NCBI GenBank assembly: GCA_036426205.1
Contig: CM071570.1
Coordinates: forward strand, 77,266,547 to 77,330,546
Source: Ascaphus truei
Taxonomy: Eukaryota; Chordata; Amphibia; Anura; Ascaphidae
DNA: 64,000 nt
Reading direction: 5' to 3'
In this document: positions 44,640 to 57,960 of the stretch, piece by piece
Numbering within the stretch: the stretch's first letter is position 1
Layout of the letters: each line of letters opens with the position of its first letter
The notes under the pieces: model-generated
What the model was told of the DNA's origin: nothing
Seen by the model: only the letters and a program-made list of their open reading frames with translations
Databases searched by the model: none
Made by a program: the position numbers and the translations under genes

Positions 44640-47600
44640 GTGTTGTGTGTGTGTGTGTGTGTCCCTCTGGCAGTGAACATATTCTCACACGCTTTTTACG
44701 TTTAGTTTATTTTGATTCCTTAATAGAATTTGATTTTTTCCTTGTATAACATATACTTTTAATTTTTTATTTTGGGACATCATAATCCTAAAGGTGGAGT
44801 TGGAATCAATTTTGGTTTTGGTGCTCACCATGCAATGCGTTTTCTATCCCTGTTGCATGTAATACCACGTGTCCCTTCCCTCTCCCCAGAGATATTTCTA
44901 CATTAAAGGAAGCTGTTGTTGCTGTACTGTTAAGGGGGAGCATATAAAGGGTCGAATGCAGCATACCACGATGATCCTGTTAAAGGCGCAATCCAAGCTG
45001 CTTCTGTTTTACACATAGGAATGAAGCAGGGGGGTCTCCGCGTTGAAACCCCATTAATTTTCTGCTCCGGGGACTCCCGCTTCTATGGTAGAAGTTCTCC
45101 AGGGTGGTCGGTATCCGCTCCCCGCTCGCTAGCTGGTTCACGTGGTGGACCTCTTCAAATATGACTGCGCCCTGTGGCCCAATAGGAAGCCGTGACGTCA
45201 TCAGGGGCGGCTTCCTATTGGCCCTGTGACGCGGGAGGTTTAAACTTGCAGGTGATACTTCCCTCCTTAAGGGGTGCTAGTAATCTCTGCAAGCAGGGGG
45301 TCCCCGGAGCTGACATTAATCAGGTTCAGCTCTGGAGAACCCCTTGCTTAGATCCTATGTAAAATACTACAAAACTAAATACTGTCCACTTGGAGTTCTC
45401 CCTTTAAATGACACTACCAATAAAGTTACACTTGCTGCAAAGAACATTGTAAATTGATATAATCAGTTTATGCTTTGTGAATAGTTCAGTAATGCCAGAA
45501 TACCTTGTAATCCCATTTGTGTGTTAACACCACTTGTCGGAATTTAATGAGGCATATTTGGTCACACATACTGCAGACCTGTACATGCAGGGAAAATGTC
45601 AATTCCTTCACTGTTTCTTCAGGTAACTGGTTATATCAAAACTGTTTACCTAGTGTTTTAGAAGCACGTCCCTAAGGCATGCCATCTTCCCATAACTCAG
45701 AGCTATTTATGGCAGATGTCAGAACGTAGAAATAAGGAGCGAATAGTACTTTGAGACAAGCTGTTTTTGAAGGCTGGATCCATGTGGCAACAGAAATTGT
45801 GATACATTCTGTTCCGCTATATAACGCTTCTCGACATGCAAATTTACTCCCGAAAGACTAACTGCTAAAAAGTAAAAAAAAAGAATATTTCAGAATAACA
45901 TTATATACCTCAGGTTAGCGATAGTATTTCATACCAAACCTGAGGAAGCAATGCAGCAAACATTCCGATGTTTTGATAATAAAGGCCGTGTTTATAAGAC
46001 TGGCTCGTAGAAAATAACCAGTAGTTTGGTACCTTCGAGCAGGGCAGTAAAAATAAAAATTTACATCATATTTCTCCGAAACTACTATTGATTTTCACAA
46101 CCGGGAAAGGAAATGCAAAAAACCCATCTGTCCCTGGCCGAACCAGTGGATCAAATACATTCAAGAAGTAAAAGGATGCTGGGATAGACACACGGGAACC
46201 CTACATCTTGTCTCCCATTTCCATGCTTCTTAGTATGTGATCTTATAAGATCTGCACCGGTTTTACTCTTCAGTACTCTCCTTTGACACTTCCACAATGG
46301 GTTTTGAGTCGGGGGGGGGGGGGGTATTTGTTTAAACTGCGATCGAGTATTTATTCTAGGCACTATCCACAGACACACAAAACCCCTGCCCCCCATTTAA
46401 GTCAGTGTGTTAGTGCCTTGATCGGCATGCTCTCCGTAAAACTACTTCAGCACCCTACAGATGTATAGTGCAAGTGTTTGTATGGTGGCACCCGGGCAGT
46501 CTATCTGCAAGTCATTGGGTTTTGCCTCGTTTGAAGGGTGCGTTCGCAGTCGGCCCCTACTATCAAAACTAAATGGATGGGGAGACTCTCCTTCAATCTA
46601 CAAGTAATCCCTAAAGAAGATTAGTTTTTCTGGACTCGCTCGTTTGCCAAATGAAGATTTTCTTCATTAAATTCAATATATATCAAATAGTCCATGGCAC
46701 GGTTCTTTTCTTAATTTAATCAGGGACAACTAGAGCACAATCTTTTACAGCATTATTTTAGTCATCCGCTTTCATCATTCAGGCATATAGTTAGAGTGGG
46801 AGAATCTTTAAGTCGTTAGCTGGTGATGTTCAATGACTGAATTCTATAAATCTAAATGCACTCGTTATATATTTCAACAATACATGTTTTTCTTCTCGCT
46901 CAAAATATTTTTGTTAATCATCATTAGAAGCTGTTTCTTCATTTAGACTGATTTAGAAGACGTCTTTGTTCTGTCACTAAGTACGATAAATCCTATGTTC
47001 TTATCCTTTTATGACTTCTCTATATTGCTTCTTATCTAACCCTACGTATATTTAATAACCTTTGAATTAAAACTCTTGACCATATACTATTCAACACAGG
47101 CAGACATTAAACATACAAGGTTTAAACATGTATACACCTGGCTGTCTTCATCTTATCTTTGCAGAGTCAGCGAATCATTTTCCAATATAATTTCCTTCAT
47201 TTGATACTAAATTACTATTTTTAACCAGTTACATGCTGACTGTGGATAGAGAGAATATAGCATAATTCATATTTAGGATGATTTAAAGTAGCCTATCTTC
47301 AATCGCAAGGTGGTAAGTCCACAGCCGGCTTCTGCAGCGTTAATATAACCGTCGACTTTTTCCCCTTCCCACACTCTGTGGGGGTCCTCTCTGACCTCTG
47401 TTTAGCTTGGGATACTTGTTGGTGTGTATTAACGGTAAACAATAGGAAGGTGTGAGGTTTGATTGAACTTCCGAAAGGGGAGGACGGCACCGGTTAATTA
47501 CACTAGTAAATATCTGTGCACCGTATGGGTTCACCGGAGCTAAAGATAACGCAGTTTCAGGTCGGGGGCCCCTCTCTGTTCCAAATCTAAGATAAAAGTG

Positions 47601-48107
47601 TAGTAAGAAAAACCCAAGCAGCTGACATTGCTGCTGTTAAAATCATTGACGCTTTGTCTGCTTATGCAACTAAACTCTTTATGTAGCTTGAATAGGGTTA
47701 GATTAATGGTTTCATTGTTTTATATGTGGGCTGGGATTAAGAGTGGATTGTGCTGCCTTAAATTCCAATACAGTTTTAAAACTCTAAACCTCTAACACCT
47801 CAACATGGTAGTCATGTCTTTTATAAGGGGCGTACTAGAAACAATGACAGGATTAATAAAAGGCAGCCGTTGTGTGAACGTCACTGACCCGCGGCGTGCG
47901 TCATTTGACTGCATTGCCATGGGGCGCGGTTGTCCTCATTTGACGCCCATGTTTGCCATGGATAGTGTAGTTGGCCGCTGAGTAAGTGAGTGCAGCTGTG
48001 GGCAGATGCGCTAGGAGCGGGCGTCCGCTCCGGCCTATACTATAGTTGCTGTGGTATGTGTAGGCAGTCATTGTAGTCACATATCTTGCCCTCTTTGTTT
48101 GTTCGAG
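44640..48107 (+). repeat. 3.5-kb duplicated segment, copy A
   Basis: From a GT-rich run and tccctctggcagtgaacata (44663) to ctctttg...cgagg (about 48107), this segment matches 57820-61439 in the same orientation and order throughout. Differences are mainly single-base insertions and deletions. It contains no recognisable gene. The palindromic repeat at 45000-45360 is part of it. Confidence 0.9.
45000..45360. repeat. interspersed repeat with CRE-like palindrome
   Basis: The core ggcccaataggaagcc, gtgacgtcatcagggg, ggcttcctattggccc (45176-45224) is an inverted repeat around a TGACGTCA site. Diverged relatives of the surrounding unit (gcaatccaagc..., gaagcaggg...ctccg, ctccggggactcccgct) lie near 51670-51790, 53220-53590 and 58280-58650. 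Confidence 0.65.
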
Positions 48108-48122
48108 GGCAAGATAAAATCT
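48070..48122. repeat. short perfect hairpin
   Basis: tatcttgccctc (about 48081) and gagggcaagata (about 48104) form a 12-bp perfect stem with a 10-base loop at the end of duplicated copy A. It may be the tip of a palindromic element. No U-run terminator or tRNA fold is associated. Confidence 0.6.
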
Positions 48123-48402
48123 TAGCATCATTGTGGTATTCAGATTAATGGGTTTAGGCTATAAAAAATACATATGCTTTCATAAAAAGCTTCTATTTGC
48201 AGTCTAATATTTTGATTCGAGACCATGGCCCATAACTTCTATTGCAAGTAGCCAAATTCATACCTATATTTAGCGTGATGCTCTGAGAACGTGCAATTTA
48301 TAGGCTTTGGGAACTGTGATTCATTCTCCCTTGGCTGCCCTGTTGACACTCATGGTTAAACGTCTCTCTTATCCTTTCTCTGGGCTTAGACCTTAGGGTC
48401 GG

Positions 48403-48665
48403 CTTATAGTGCCGGCGGCAATGCGCAGCGTCAAGCAAGTATATGTAATCCGTCGCGTGGCTCTGGGTAGCTGGATGCGACACAGCGACAAAATCGCGAA
48501 GTAAATAGATTTTGTATATTTTCCGCAACGGCCCCCCACGTGACGGCAATAAAAGCCTATCACATAGCCTCTGCCTAACGTCATATCGCAAACACTGAAT
48601 TACAACTTTGGCGACGGGTGTGACAACACCATTCGCGTCACGTCATGTAGCCTGCACTATAAGCA
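48403..48665. mobile_element. MITE-like element, CpG-rich
   Basis: The left end ggtcggcttatagtgccggc is echoed inverted at the right (gcctgcactataagcagc). The interior is CpG-rich with short inverted pieces. It is related in style to 54393-54720. Confidence 0.5.
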
Positions 48666-48669
48666 GCAA

Positions 48670-51600
48670 TTTCCTATTTGTTCTTGTTGATGCTCTGGCT
48701 TTCGGCGTGGGGGTGGGTGGTTCCGTTTATCTTTTTATTGATGTTTAAACCTATACAAAACTCTTTGTCCAGGACAGGTACTTCAGGCAATCCTTGTAGA
48801 GGGGAGCACATTTGCTGGCTGAATCTGATCGACACTAAAGTGGAGCCCCATGTTCTCTGTTTTACTGCATTCGGGCACCAGTCCATGTCAGCATCGCATG
48901 TCCACAAATGCGTTGGCACTTCTGGAAACACTTGGCTTCGGCATGTAAAGGTTAATAAAAAATTGCTCTACTCGTCTTGTAACAATAACTGCTCATATTT
49001 GTTTATTTCAATTGAGAATCGAAAAAGACGGAGGGAAGCTTATTTTTAAGTGTTGTTCATTGTTGATATCTCCATGAGACCAAGATGTCCGACATCACGG
49101 ACATGAACGGCTTTTTACCGAAAGTGGTTTTTTGAAAAGGGTTTTAGCGGACACGTATGCATCCGTTTTTGTTTCTCTCATGGACTTAAAAAAAAAAAAA
49201 ATAAGCAAATAAATAAACAACAAAAATACTGTTTTTTTTTGTAAGTTAAAAAACAGCAGTTCAACCCCCCTATCCCCCATCCCAAATAGAGGAGGATATC
49301 GATATATCTTGCATCCCCAGGGGTAATTCTGGTCCCGTCGACGTCTCTGGTTACTCCTTGGTTCCCAAAAGTATTTGTAGTTATAAGTAGTTTGTGGTGC
49401 GTGTTTTTATATATTTTTTGTCCTGGTTTTTGACACAAGTTACAAATACTGTATGGCTGTCGGATTACACAACCGTACCACATGGTCACAAATAGAAAAC
49501 CACTCTCTCTTCTCCCAGTTACGTTGCAATTTTTATTGGCCTCCAGCCCCCGTCTCGCCCATATTTTGTGTCCCAGGTATATTGCCCAATCCGTTCAGGT
49601 GGATGGAAGGGGGGGGGGAGGGAGACAGCAGTATGATGCTGGCTTTTAAATGTTTATAGTTTGGTTAATACATAACGAAAAAAAGTTAATCTTGATCGTA
49701 AATGCCTTTACTAATTGCAGTAATAAATGTGCTTGCCTGAAAATATCAAATATGCATCTTACTGTAATCAGCAAGTTCAGTATTCAGCTTTAAAGTCATA
49801 ATTATGTTAATTTTGGATGTGGTTATGTGAGGGTTTTCGTTGTTTCCTAGCAGGTAACTGCTACAGGATGAGAGGCATGGGAAAGTGTTTATTCCAAATG
49901 CTGTCTTCACACTGTGAATGAATGTGGTGGTAGGCTGCGTATGTGCACCGTGTGATTTGGCTGGTCTGTGTGGCTTGTGCCGGTCATCTAAAACAGACAC
50001 CGGTAATAATATTGTCTGCTTTCAAAACATAACGTTTTTTTTGTTTGTTTATGCTATTTCTGAATACGGTATTGTTTAAAATCAAGGAATAAATGCTGCC
50101 ATTTACTATTTCTTACTCTACGGGCAGGGACTACCGTTACCTAATGTTACTTTGTCTGAAGTGTTTATTCCCATTTTTGGGATAATATTGACGATTATTG
50201 TGACGTGTTACTGCTGTCCAGTTGTAAAGATGCAGCGGTCCGTTATTACGAACAAATCACGGATTCGTTACGTTCGTGCGCTGCTTGTACTTCATCGTCG
50301 GCAATCACACCAGGCGCACGTGTTTATGCGGGTTGCTTAGTTTGGAAATTTCATGGATTCTGTTTCTTGGGTATTCTTCTGCGGTATACCGTGGCAGAAT
50401 GATGAATTTAAGTTTACAGTACTGTGCGAGGTGCGGTGTCAATTTCCGGTGTTTAAAAACCAGAACGCTAAAATGCCATTTCTGCACACCGTCTTAAAGG
50501 CGTGTAAGTTGGAAGAAATCACCCGCCATGACAGGGTTTTCCGAGGATACAAGCGCGCACAATGTCGTAATAACGGCCGCTGCCTCTCTATGAACATGGA
50601 TGATAGTATAAGTGCGTATTGCCTTTTCTTACCTGCTGTTTAAATTTTATGTAGATTAAATCTCTAGAACGGTCTTGCATGGTGTGGACACCCCGAAACG
50701 GTTGGGTGCATACCAGCATTACGGTGTTTTTTAATGGATTTGGAAAATAAAAACGTGTTTTACTCCTAAAGGACAAAGGTCTGAAAAAGCAAGTTATTTC
50801 TATTACGATTTCATCTACATTGAGAATGTATATATTCCTGCCTCTATGGGGGGGAAATGCATAACGTGAAGGCTTTTCACCACATGTAACAGGATCAATA
50901 ACATACCTAATGATAAATGCAATGAGCAAAATCTAGAGTGCAAATGTACAGCACAAGTTTAGTCTGTTTCAATAATGTTTCAGTAACTCTGTCCACATTG
51001 TTTTTAATGATGAGTTTTAAGTTGAGTTGTATAACTAAGGCTAATGTATGATGTGTTATACTATCACCCATCCCCTTGAATTTTTTTTACAAAAATCATA
51101 TGAGAAAAAATCTGAAATCGGATTTAAAAACAAAAAACAAAAAGCGCCAACAAATAAACCCATGGCTGGTGTTGGGATAAGCTGGACAGTTTCAATGTCA
51201 TGTTAAACCTTCCCATGGAGACCGGCCTCTTTATTGGGGGGAAAGTCAAATGTGATTTAATTTTTTTTTTTTTTTTTTTTTTTATACCTCTGAATGTGGG
51301 GTTTATTGTCAATCAAGTGTTTTCCTTTTTACCTCACCAAATTTTATCAGAGACCATAAAGATGAGGGGGAAGATATGAAAATGACCTATAGGTTGTCGA
51401 TTTGGGTAAAAAACCAAACCTCAATTTACCCCTGATTAACCATTTACACGTCGCTAGCATTAGTTTTACCTGCGAGTACATGCTAATTTGCACAAAGGTT
51501 TTTGTATCTTTATGCACGTTTAACCATACACACAAGATTTATTATAGTGAGTAAACAAAGTGTCAATACCCCTCCATAGTAAAACAAGTACTCTCTCCTT

Positions 51601-53215
51601 CCTTTCTTCTTCTTTCCCCTCCCTCCCCCAAGCGGGGTTTTTTTTAATAATTTTTTAATTAATATATAGGTTTGAAGCAGGGGCTCTCCGAGCTGAATCA
51701 CGTCAATTTCAGATCTGGGATCCCCTGCTTCCCGAGTAACTTACCTTCGTATGGGGTGCCAGTAATGGCTCTGGCTGGGCTAGCTGTGGCAGCTTTTAAA
51801 TGTCTGATTCACGGAGCAATAGAAGGCACTTGACCTCATCCATTGCGGACCTTTAGTAAGCTCTTGCAGCATAATCATTTTATGATGTCATATGATGCTG
51901 TTAACTGGGACACCCTCGTGCACACTACTAAGGTTCTCCCGGACACCACATCTGAATGTGTGTAGAGTGTGACCCACACACGGGTTTGATTCCAACATAT
52001 ACCTGGACTTGATCCCGGAAGGAAGAGGGCTGGAGAAGGGTAAAGTTAAACAATGGGAGAGAATTCGGGTGCCCAGAGACCTATGACATGGGGGGAATTT
52101 GGTAGCCCATCATTGGTCTCCATGAATACAATTATTAAAGAAAACAACTAACAAGCTGCTTTACAGGTTGTATCTGACCCCATCCAAATTGAACAAAAAT
52201 CCTATGGTAATTGTCTTCTCCCTTGTCTTGAGGGAGTGGGCAGGTGGGAACATTCCGCATACTTGGTGGACCTGCACACAAGTGAAAAACTAAGGACCAG
52301 GTCTTACAAATGTTGAACAGGGTTCTGGGAACCTCCGATAACCGTTCTATGGGTGGCATTACTTAATAGCCTAAACCAGAACATACCCAATAAAGAAGAG
52401 AGAACTCTCCCCTCCTATCTCTGTTGGCCACAAGATGTGCATGAGTGGCCCTTGGGAAAAAAACCTGCCCCAAATCTTCAGAGTGTAAAATAGCGAATTA
52501 GCCAAACTCATTGCTATGAAAAAATGAGACGCGATTCTTAATGACTCCATTAGAGGGGTACTTTTGTAGTCTGGAGACCCTGGCAGAATGAGATGAGGAA
52601 CTGGGAACTGATACGTGACTCTGCACTATATAGACGCTGTATAGAGTTCAACAAATGTGCTAATAAGGTCATATGTTACAGTTGTACTGATAAGATGCAG
52701 ATTTTTTTATATGCTGTAAGTGAAATGTCTCTAGTATCCCTACCCCTTCGCACCTTTTATTTCATTTTGTTCCCACCTAACCCCCATCAGCATGTTACTT
52801 TCTGTACCCCATTTCTATATATGCAAATAAAAATGTTTTTTAAATAAAAAAAAAACTGGTGCACCACAGATCCCTACAATATCTTGAGGTCCGGGGACCA
52901 CAGATGAGCTCCAATGATTGTTGTTAATAACAGGTGTAGCATTTATTGATATCAGGCATGGTACCCAGCATGCGGAAAGTAGCAAGAGCCTGCTAACCAG
53001 GCAAGGCCACTTGACTATCACTACTTGTAGGCCAGTTGCTCTTGCGGTTTCTCCATTAATGCTGCTGGCCTTAAAGCGTGTGTGTCCGATTGTTCCATTC
53101 ATCAGCCGCAGTCTGTCTTACAAGGCTCGGGGGAGGTGATTAAGGTGCATGACAGGCGCAGTTGAAGAGTTCGTGATGTGTGAATGGATCTCTGGCAACA
53201 CATGGGTGCAGTTTT
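48670..53215. other. non-coding DNA, no gene recognised
   Basis: Scattered open frames up to 123 codons show no domain, and none forms a convincing splice chain. Features seen are A- and T-runs (49188-49202, 51262-51284), a diverged copy of the gaagcaggg/ctccg repeat (51670-51790), and moderately CpG-rich unique sequence (50180-50340 and 50460-50600). Confidence 0.4.
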
Positions 53216-53216
53216 A

Positions 53217-53590
53217 AAAGGCAATCCAAGCCCCCCTTTGTTTTAATTTATTTATTTGTTAATACAGTATTGAAGTAGTAGGGGTACTCTGGAGGTGAAC
53301 CCCGTTACTTTTAGCTCCGGTGATCCCCGCTTTAGACGTAATAAGGGGGGTTGCCGGTTGCCCTAATTAGGGTTCACAATATGGCAGCTTTCAAAGCTCT
53401 TGGGCGCGTAGCGACCACATAGTGAAGCCGTGACATCATTCGGTGCAGCTTTCATTGGCCCATGTGATGGAGAGCTGAAAACTGCAGCGAGATACCGACA
53501 CCTGTTCAGTCGGAGATAAGTATCTCGGAAGCATGGTGGTACCCTGAGCTGAAGATGAATGGGTTCCAGCTCCGGAAACACCACCCTTCT
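53217..53590. repeat. diverged copy of the 45000-45360 repeat family
   Basis: It starts ggcaatccaagc and keeps ttagctccggtgatccccgct and gccgtgacatcattcggtgc, corresponding to the palindromic core at 45176, which is decayed here. Confidence 0.55.
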
Positions 53591-53842
53591 TCAAACCTGA
53601 TTATCTGCGTCTTGGCGGACAGCGACGAAGACGTCGCGTCAAAACAAATCATTGTCACGTCGCATGCATGTACAGTAAGCGCGACGCGTTGGAGCGACGT
53701 TTGGTCCGCGATCGCTGGAAGTATCTCAATTTGATTTTCCAGCGACCGAGCACACTGAGTCGCCGGAGTATAAGGCTAGCTATAAAAATGATGGTGACGG
53801 GGGAGGTGCGTGAGAATTTGGTATTGCTTCTTATGAAAATGT

Positions 53843-54003
53843 TGTGGTGTTGTGTGTGTTGTGGGTGTGGTGTTTGTTTGTGTGGGTGTGTGTGGTGGTG
53901 TGTTTGGGTGTGTGTGGTGTGGTGTGTGTGTGGTGTGGTGTGGTGTTGTGTTGTGTGGGTTTGTGTGTGGAGTTGTGTTGTGTGTGGTTGTGTGGTGTTG
54001 CTT
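53843..54003. repeat. GT-rich degenerate satellite
   Basis: About 160 bases of GTGT, TGTGG and TGGTG units. The cysteine/valine-rich frame across it is an artefact. Confidence 0.9.
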
Positions 54004-54392
54004 CAGTAGGATTTAATCTTTGCTACAGATTTTTTTTTATACAGTTATAATAAAGAACTGGCTGATTTGTTGAGTTGTCGGAAAAAAAAAACTGCATTGC
54101 CATGTGGAAAAAATGCTATGTAGGGAAAAAAAAAACAGCTTGCATACCGTAACTATTTCATAAGGTGCCGTCTCCATTGCTTTCATTCCATAGTATTCTC
54201 GTAGCAATATTTAGATCATTCAATATCTTGATCTTTTCTCCCGTCTTCTCTCGCGGTGTTCAAACCATTTGGTATTCTTCCCTCCTTCGCTTCTCTCACT
54301 CTCTATTTTCTCCCACCTTTTCACCTCGTGTTCGTTTATGAAACTTTTATAAAGCCTGGATTGTACATGACAACATTATTTATTCTGTCTAA

Positions 54393-54720
54393 GGCCGTGC
54401 GTAATAGTGCGCGCCCAGTCGGGCGAGCCAACAACGTCGCAAATGATTGCCGCTGACGCGGCCGTGCGCTTATAGTAACGATACCGGCGACAACAATCTT
54501 GTGACGAAGCAGCCGAAGATTTTTGGGAGCTGGCAATATTTGATTTTTTTTTTCAAGGGCTGTCGCCCCTCATCGTGACAGCCTTGAACCAATCAAATGC
54601 CAGTAAGCCCCGCACCGTCCGCACAAGCAAATACAGGTGTGGCTAGCGCGACAAACGGGTGACGTCACCTGTTGCGTGCCGTAGCGGCGGGCCCGTACGC
54701 GGGCAATATACGGCGCGGCC
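54393..54720. mobile_element. MITE with GGCCG ends, CpG-rich
   Basis: It begins GGCCGTGCGTAATAGTGCGC and ends in the rough inverse (acgcgggcaatatacggcgc, ggcc), with tctaa at both flanks (54388-54392, 54722-54726). The centre holds the hairpin caagggctgtcg...cgtgacagccttg. Confidence 0.6.
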
Positions 54721-55554
54721 TTCTAATGTGGGGGTGGTTACCATTGCCCTCCTTCTCCTTCGTTCTAATGAACTAAAGAAAAGTGCTCTGAGACCACATC
54801 TATAATTACAATTACTTCAAACACTGAATAGTTCATAGAAGCGTTTTGGTTTAAATTCGCCATCTTTGTAGTTCTTCGGTTTTTGTTTACTTTGAGGAAC
54901 AAAACACGGTCTGGGAGTACTCCAGTAAAGGAGAATGACTATACAGTCACTATAGGGGATTTCGCTTGTCTGTCTGTGCAGTCAGTCATTTCTGTATTGG
55001 TAAAGTCTAGCGGTACTGAAGGCAAAGCTGCAAAGAGGAATAGAAACATGATCGGGTTACATAAAAATAGAGAATAGGATAAAATCTATAATATATAAAA
55101 TCGAAAGGTTGTACTCAGCTCTGCGGGGAATCTGATGGTCCAGCCTCTGGCCAATCAATTGGTGGCTCTATGACGTCACACCGGCTCATATACGCACCCA
55201 ACTCTCTCTCCCCTCTCCCCCCAGGCTCCCGGAACGGAGGATTGAAGAAATACGATCGGAACAGACCATAACAAAATACAAAGCCAACCTCGCGCCAAGC
55301 ACGCTCCCAGGCGAGCGCTGTGACACCTCGAAGGACCCCACTCTAGCATATCCTCCCATAAGAGGGGTGTTGTACAGCGACGCTGGATCAGGGAATGTGG
55401 TGAGGAGAGTAATGTGGAATGTGGAGAGTAGCGGAGAGAAGAAGGAACCCCCTGTCTACTGCAGATGCCCCCGGGCGGTGAAGATGGCGATTGCACAGCG
55501 GACGAGGACGGAGGGGGTGGTGGTTTGTAGGTGGAGGGGGGGGATGAGTGGGGA

Positions 55555-55665
55555 GGGAGTCAGGAGGAGAGGGGGGGGGGAGAGTAGGAGAGAAGGGGGG
55601 AAGCTGAACAGCCGTAAGAGGGGGGGGGGGGGGTAGCAGTTGAGAGGGAGGATGGGGGAGGCAGA
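55555..55665. repeat. purine (G/A)-rich tract with poly(G)
   Basis: GGGA-type runs with a ~14-base G run at about 55620-55633. Opposite-strand frames are C-biased artefacts. Confidence 0.8.
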
Positions 55666-55861
55666 ACATCACACGGGCAACGCCGGGGTATATAAGCTAG
55701 TAATTAATAGAAATAATATACCTCTTGTCTGTGCTGACAAAGCATTGGTTGAACGTTTAGTAATGAAGAGGTTAACATACAAGGTCAGTCACTAGAACTT
55801 GGCTTGTTTTAATTATTTATTGGTTTTTCCTATTCCATGTGTTTTTTTGTTTTTTTAATAG

Positions 55862-56011
55862 GAATAACGCAGAAGGTGCTGAACATTGAAACAAATCGGG
55901 CATTTGATTTGCAACTCAATGTTTTCCTTCCCAGTGTTGTTGTAGTCAGGCAGATGCAATATTGCACCATCATTAAAATTGATGGCAAAAAAAGCAGTGT
56001 GATCTTAACCC
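55862..56011 (+). other. possible orphan exon, unidentified
   Basis: A strong polypyrimidine tract and TAATAG acceptor are followed by a 150-nt open segment and the donor CCC|GTAAGA. The exon would be symmetrical in phase and encodes a segment containing VLNIETNRAFDLQLNVFLPS and IIKIDGKKSSVIL. I do not recognise the protein and found no partner exon, so a chance open frame is possible. Confidence 0.25.
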
Positions 56012-57819
56012 GTAAGAACTGAGACATTCCACCATGTACTCGCTTGTATCATGTTCTACTTGACCAAGGTTCTAAGCACTTGTTTTATAGTTTCAATTTG
56101 CTCCAATATGTGTGGGATTGCAGTGTGTCCCGGTTAGAAAAGGTCAGTTGCTGCGGTGTGCTTTGCTCCAGAGTGGGAGTTGCACTTAATAGTGTTGACG
56201 TTATTTTAATTATCAATCCACTTAAATGGTAGGCCTATGATTACGCTCAGATTTTTTACTTTAATCCTTCTATCCACATGAATCCTCCTATTGAATACCT
56301 TGTGATCTTTTTGTTCGTGGATTTCTCATCCTCTTCTTAACCATGTCTGGAAACCTGTTTGCAAAACTATGATGCATGGTTTGGGTTTTTTACGTTTTAC
56401 CAAAACATTTCCTGCAAGTTTCAAACCTCAACTTTTTTTTTAAAATTTTGTTTAAAGTACTCCGCCGTAGCAATACAAAGTGCTATGCAGAGGAGTCAAA
56501 TGTTCCACAGTGAAAGCTTTTCCTCTCTCAGAAATAGACCCAGATAAATGCAAAGCAATGATAAGGATTGTCCTAGGTCTTTACTCTGGTATCTATCAAT
56601 GCTGTTGTGAGTCAAATATTTTGTGCTGATCTGTTGTACTTAAACTGTGGTCGTGGTTATCACAAGTGTGGGTAACCTCGTATTCTTCAAATGATTTTAG
56701 TAGCCATGTTGATCCTGGAAGAGGTTAGCTCTTGTAGGTGTGATGGGGTTGTTTTTTTTTAGTTTTTTTAATACCACGATGAAAGTTTTCATTGTGTATA
56801 GCGCTTGAGAGAACTGCAGGTGTCTGTGTGCTGTGAGTATGCAGTATATTTAAATGAGACACCTGTAAGGTTTCAAAAGCGATGTACACTAAAATACTTG
56901 TATGGGAAATTCTTTTCAACTAAATCTTCTTATGCCCTCTGTATTTCGAGAGAGGGGTCCAAGGAAAATGTGAGATTTTCCACAATAGGGCGATCAAACA
57001 TTTTAGTTGTCCAGAGACCTGCATCTGCTTTTGAGGCTACGTGTGGAAATACCAATTTTTAGACTTCAGCTTTTGTAATTGTGTAAACACCACATTTGCC
57101 TGGTTTATTAGATTAGGATTTATGGGGCCCCCGCCTTCCTTATCATGCAAATTATATTGTAAATTTCCTTTGACCTGTGGTACTTCAGCATATTACCTGG
57201 CTAGTAGGCTGCAAATGAGGTTTTTACAGGCAAAGTTGTGGTACATGCCCTTGATTTTCATGCTTCTGAAAACAGCACCATGTTCCTTCCATGGTGCTCA
57301 CTCACTTTAACATGAAAGCTTTTAAATGAGAATGGGAAACTTTGTGCTTGGACTGTGTATTCCTGGGAGGGAATACGGAGTGCTGAAAAACAGCGGTGAG
57401 TTGTGAGCTGTCCTGCATGAGCATGTTCTGTTAATGACTGGAGTACTGTAGTATAAATGTATATGCAAAACATCCAAGGTTAGATGCCGTAAACATGTTT
57501 AGAGCTGATTGCTCTTGTTAACAGATTAGTAACGACTTTTATCTTGCCGTCAGTCATTTGAACCTCTGGTAGCGCAAGCAGCTATAGATGTAGCCAACGT
57601 TATTGCATCTCGTGACGCACTGCAGTGCGTGGAACGTTATATACAGCGCACCACGAGCAAAGGGACATTGTTTTAAAATCCGCCTGTGTGAGAGAGAGGG
57701 AGGTACTATCGGTGGGAATTTGTATCTCCATAAATATTGAGCAAAACGAATTTCCTTTTTTATTGCAGCATTTTACCTTTTGTGTTTGCAGTAAGAAGAA
57801 ATGAGATTGTATTGATTTT

Positions 57820-57960
57820 TTTGTTGTGTGTGGTGTGTGTGGTGTGTGTGTGTGGTGTGTGTGTGTGTGGTGTGTGGGTGTGTGGTGGTGGTTGTGTGTG
57901 TGTGTGGGTGTGTGTGTGGTGGTGTGTGTTGTGTGTGGTGTGTGTGTGTGTGTGTGTGTG
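57820..57960. repeat. GT-rich degenerate satellite at copy B boundary
   Basis: GTGTGTGG-type units directly precede the duplicated segment, as a shorter GT run does at copy A (44633-44662). Confidence 0.9.

Noticed and set aside
48070..48122. 12-bp hairpin as a terminator or RNA gene
   Set aside because: No T-run, promoter or RNA-family features; more likely a palindromic repeat tip.
49088..49134. Possible start ATGTCCGACATCACGGAC with good context
   Set aside because: Stops after about 15 codons, has no donor that extends it, and no known protein start was recognised.
50276..50497. Short frame with a CARCG...CHFC zinc-ribbon-like pattern
   Set aside because: Only four cysteines in a short frame with no splice partner, overlapped by other open frames; likely chance.
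53668..54009. 113-codon Cys/Val/Trp-rich frame
   Set aside because: The second half is a GT-rich satellite translated; the same pattern recurs at 57820.
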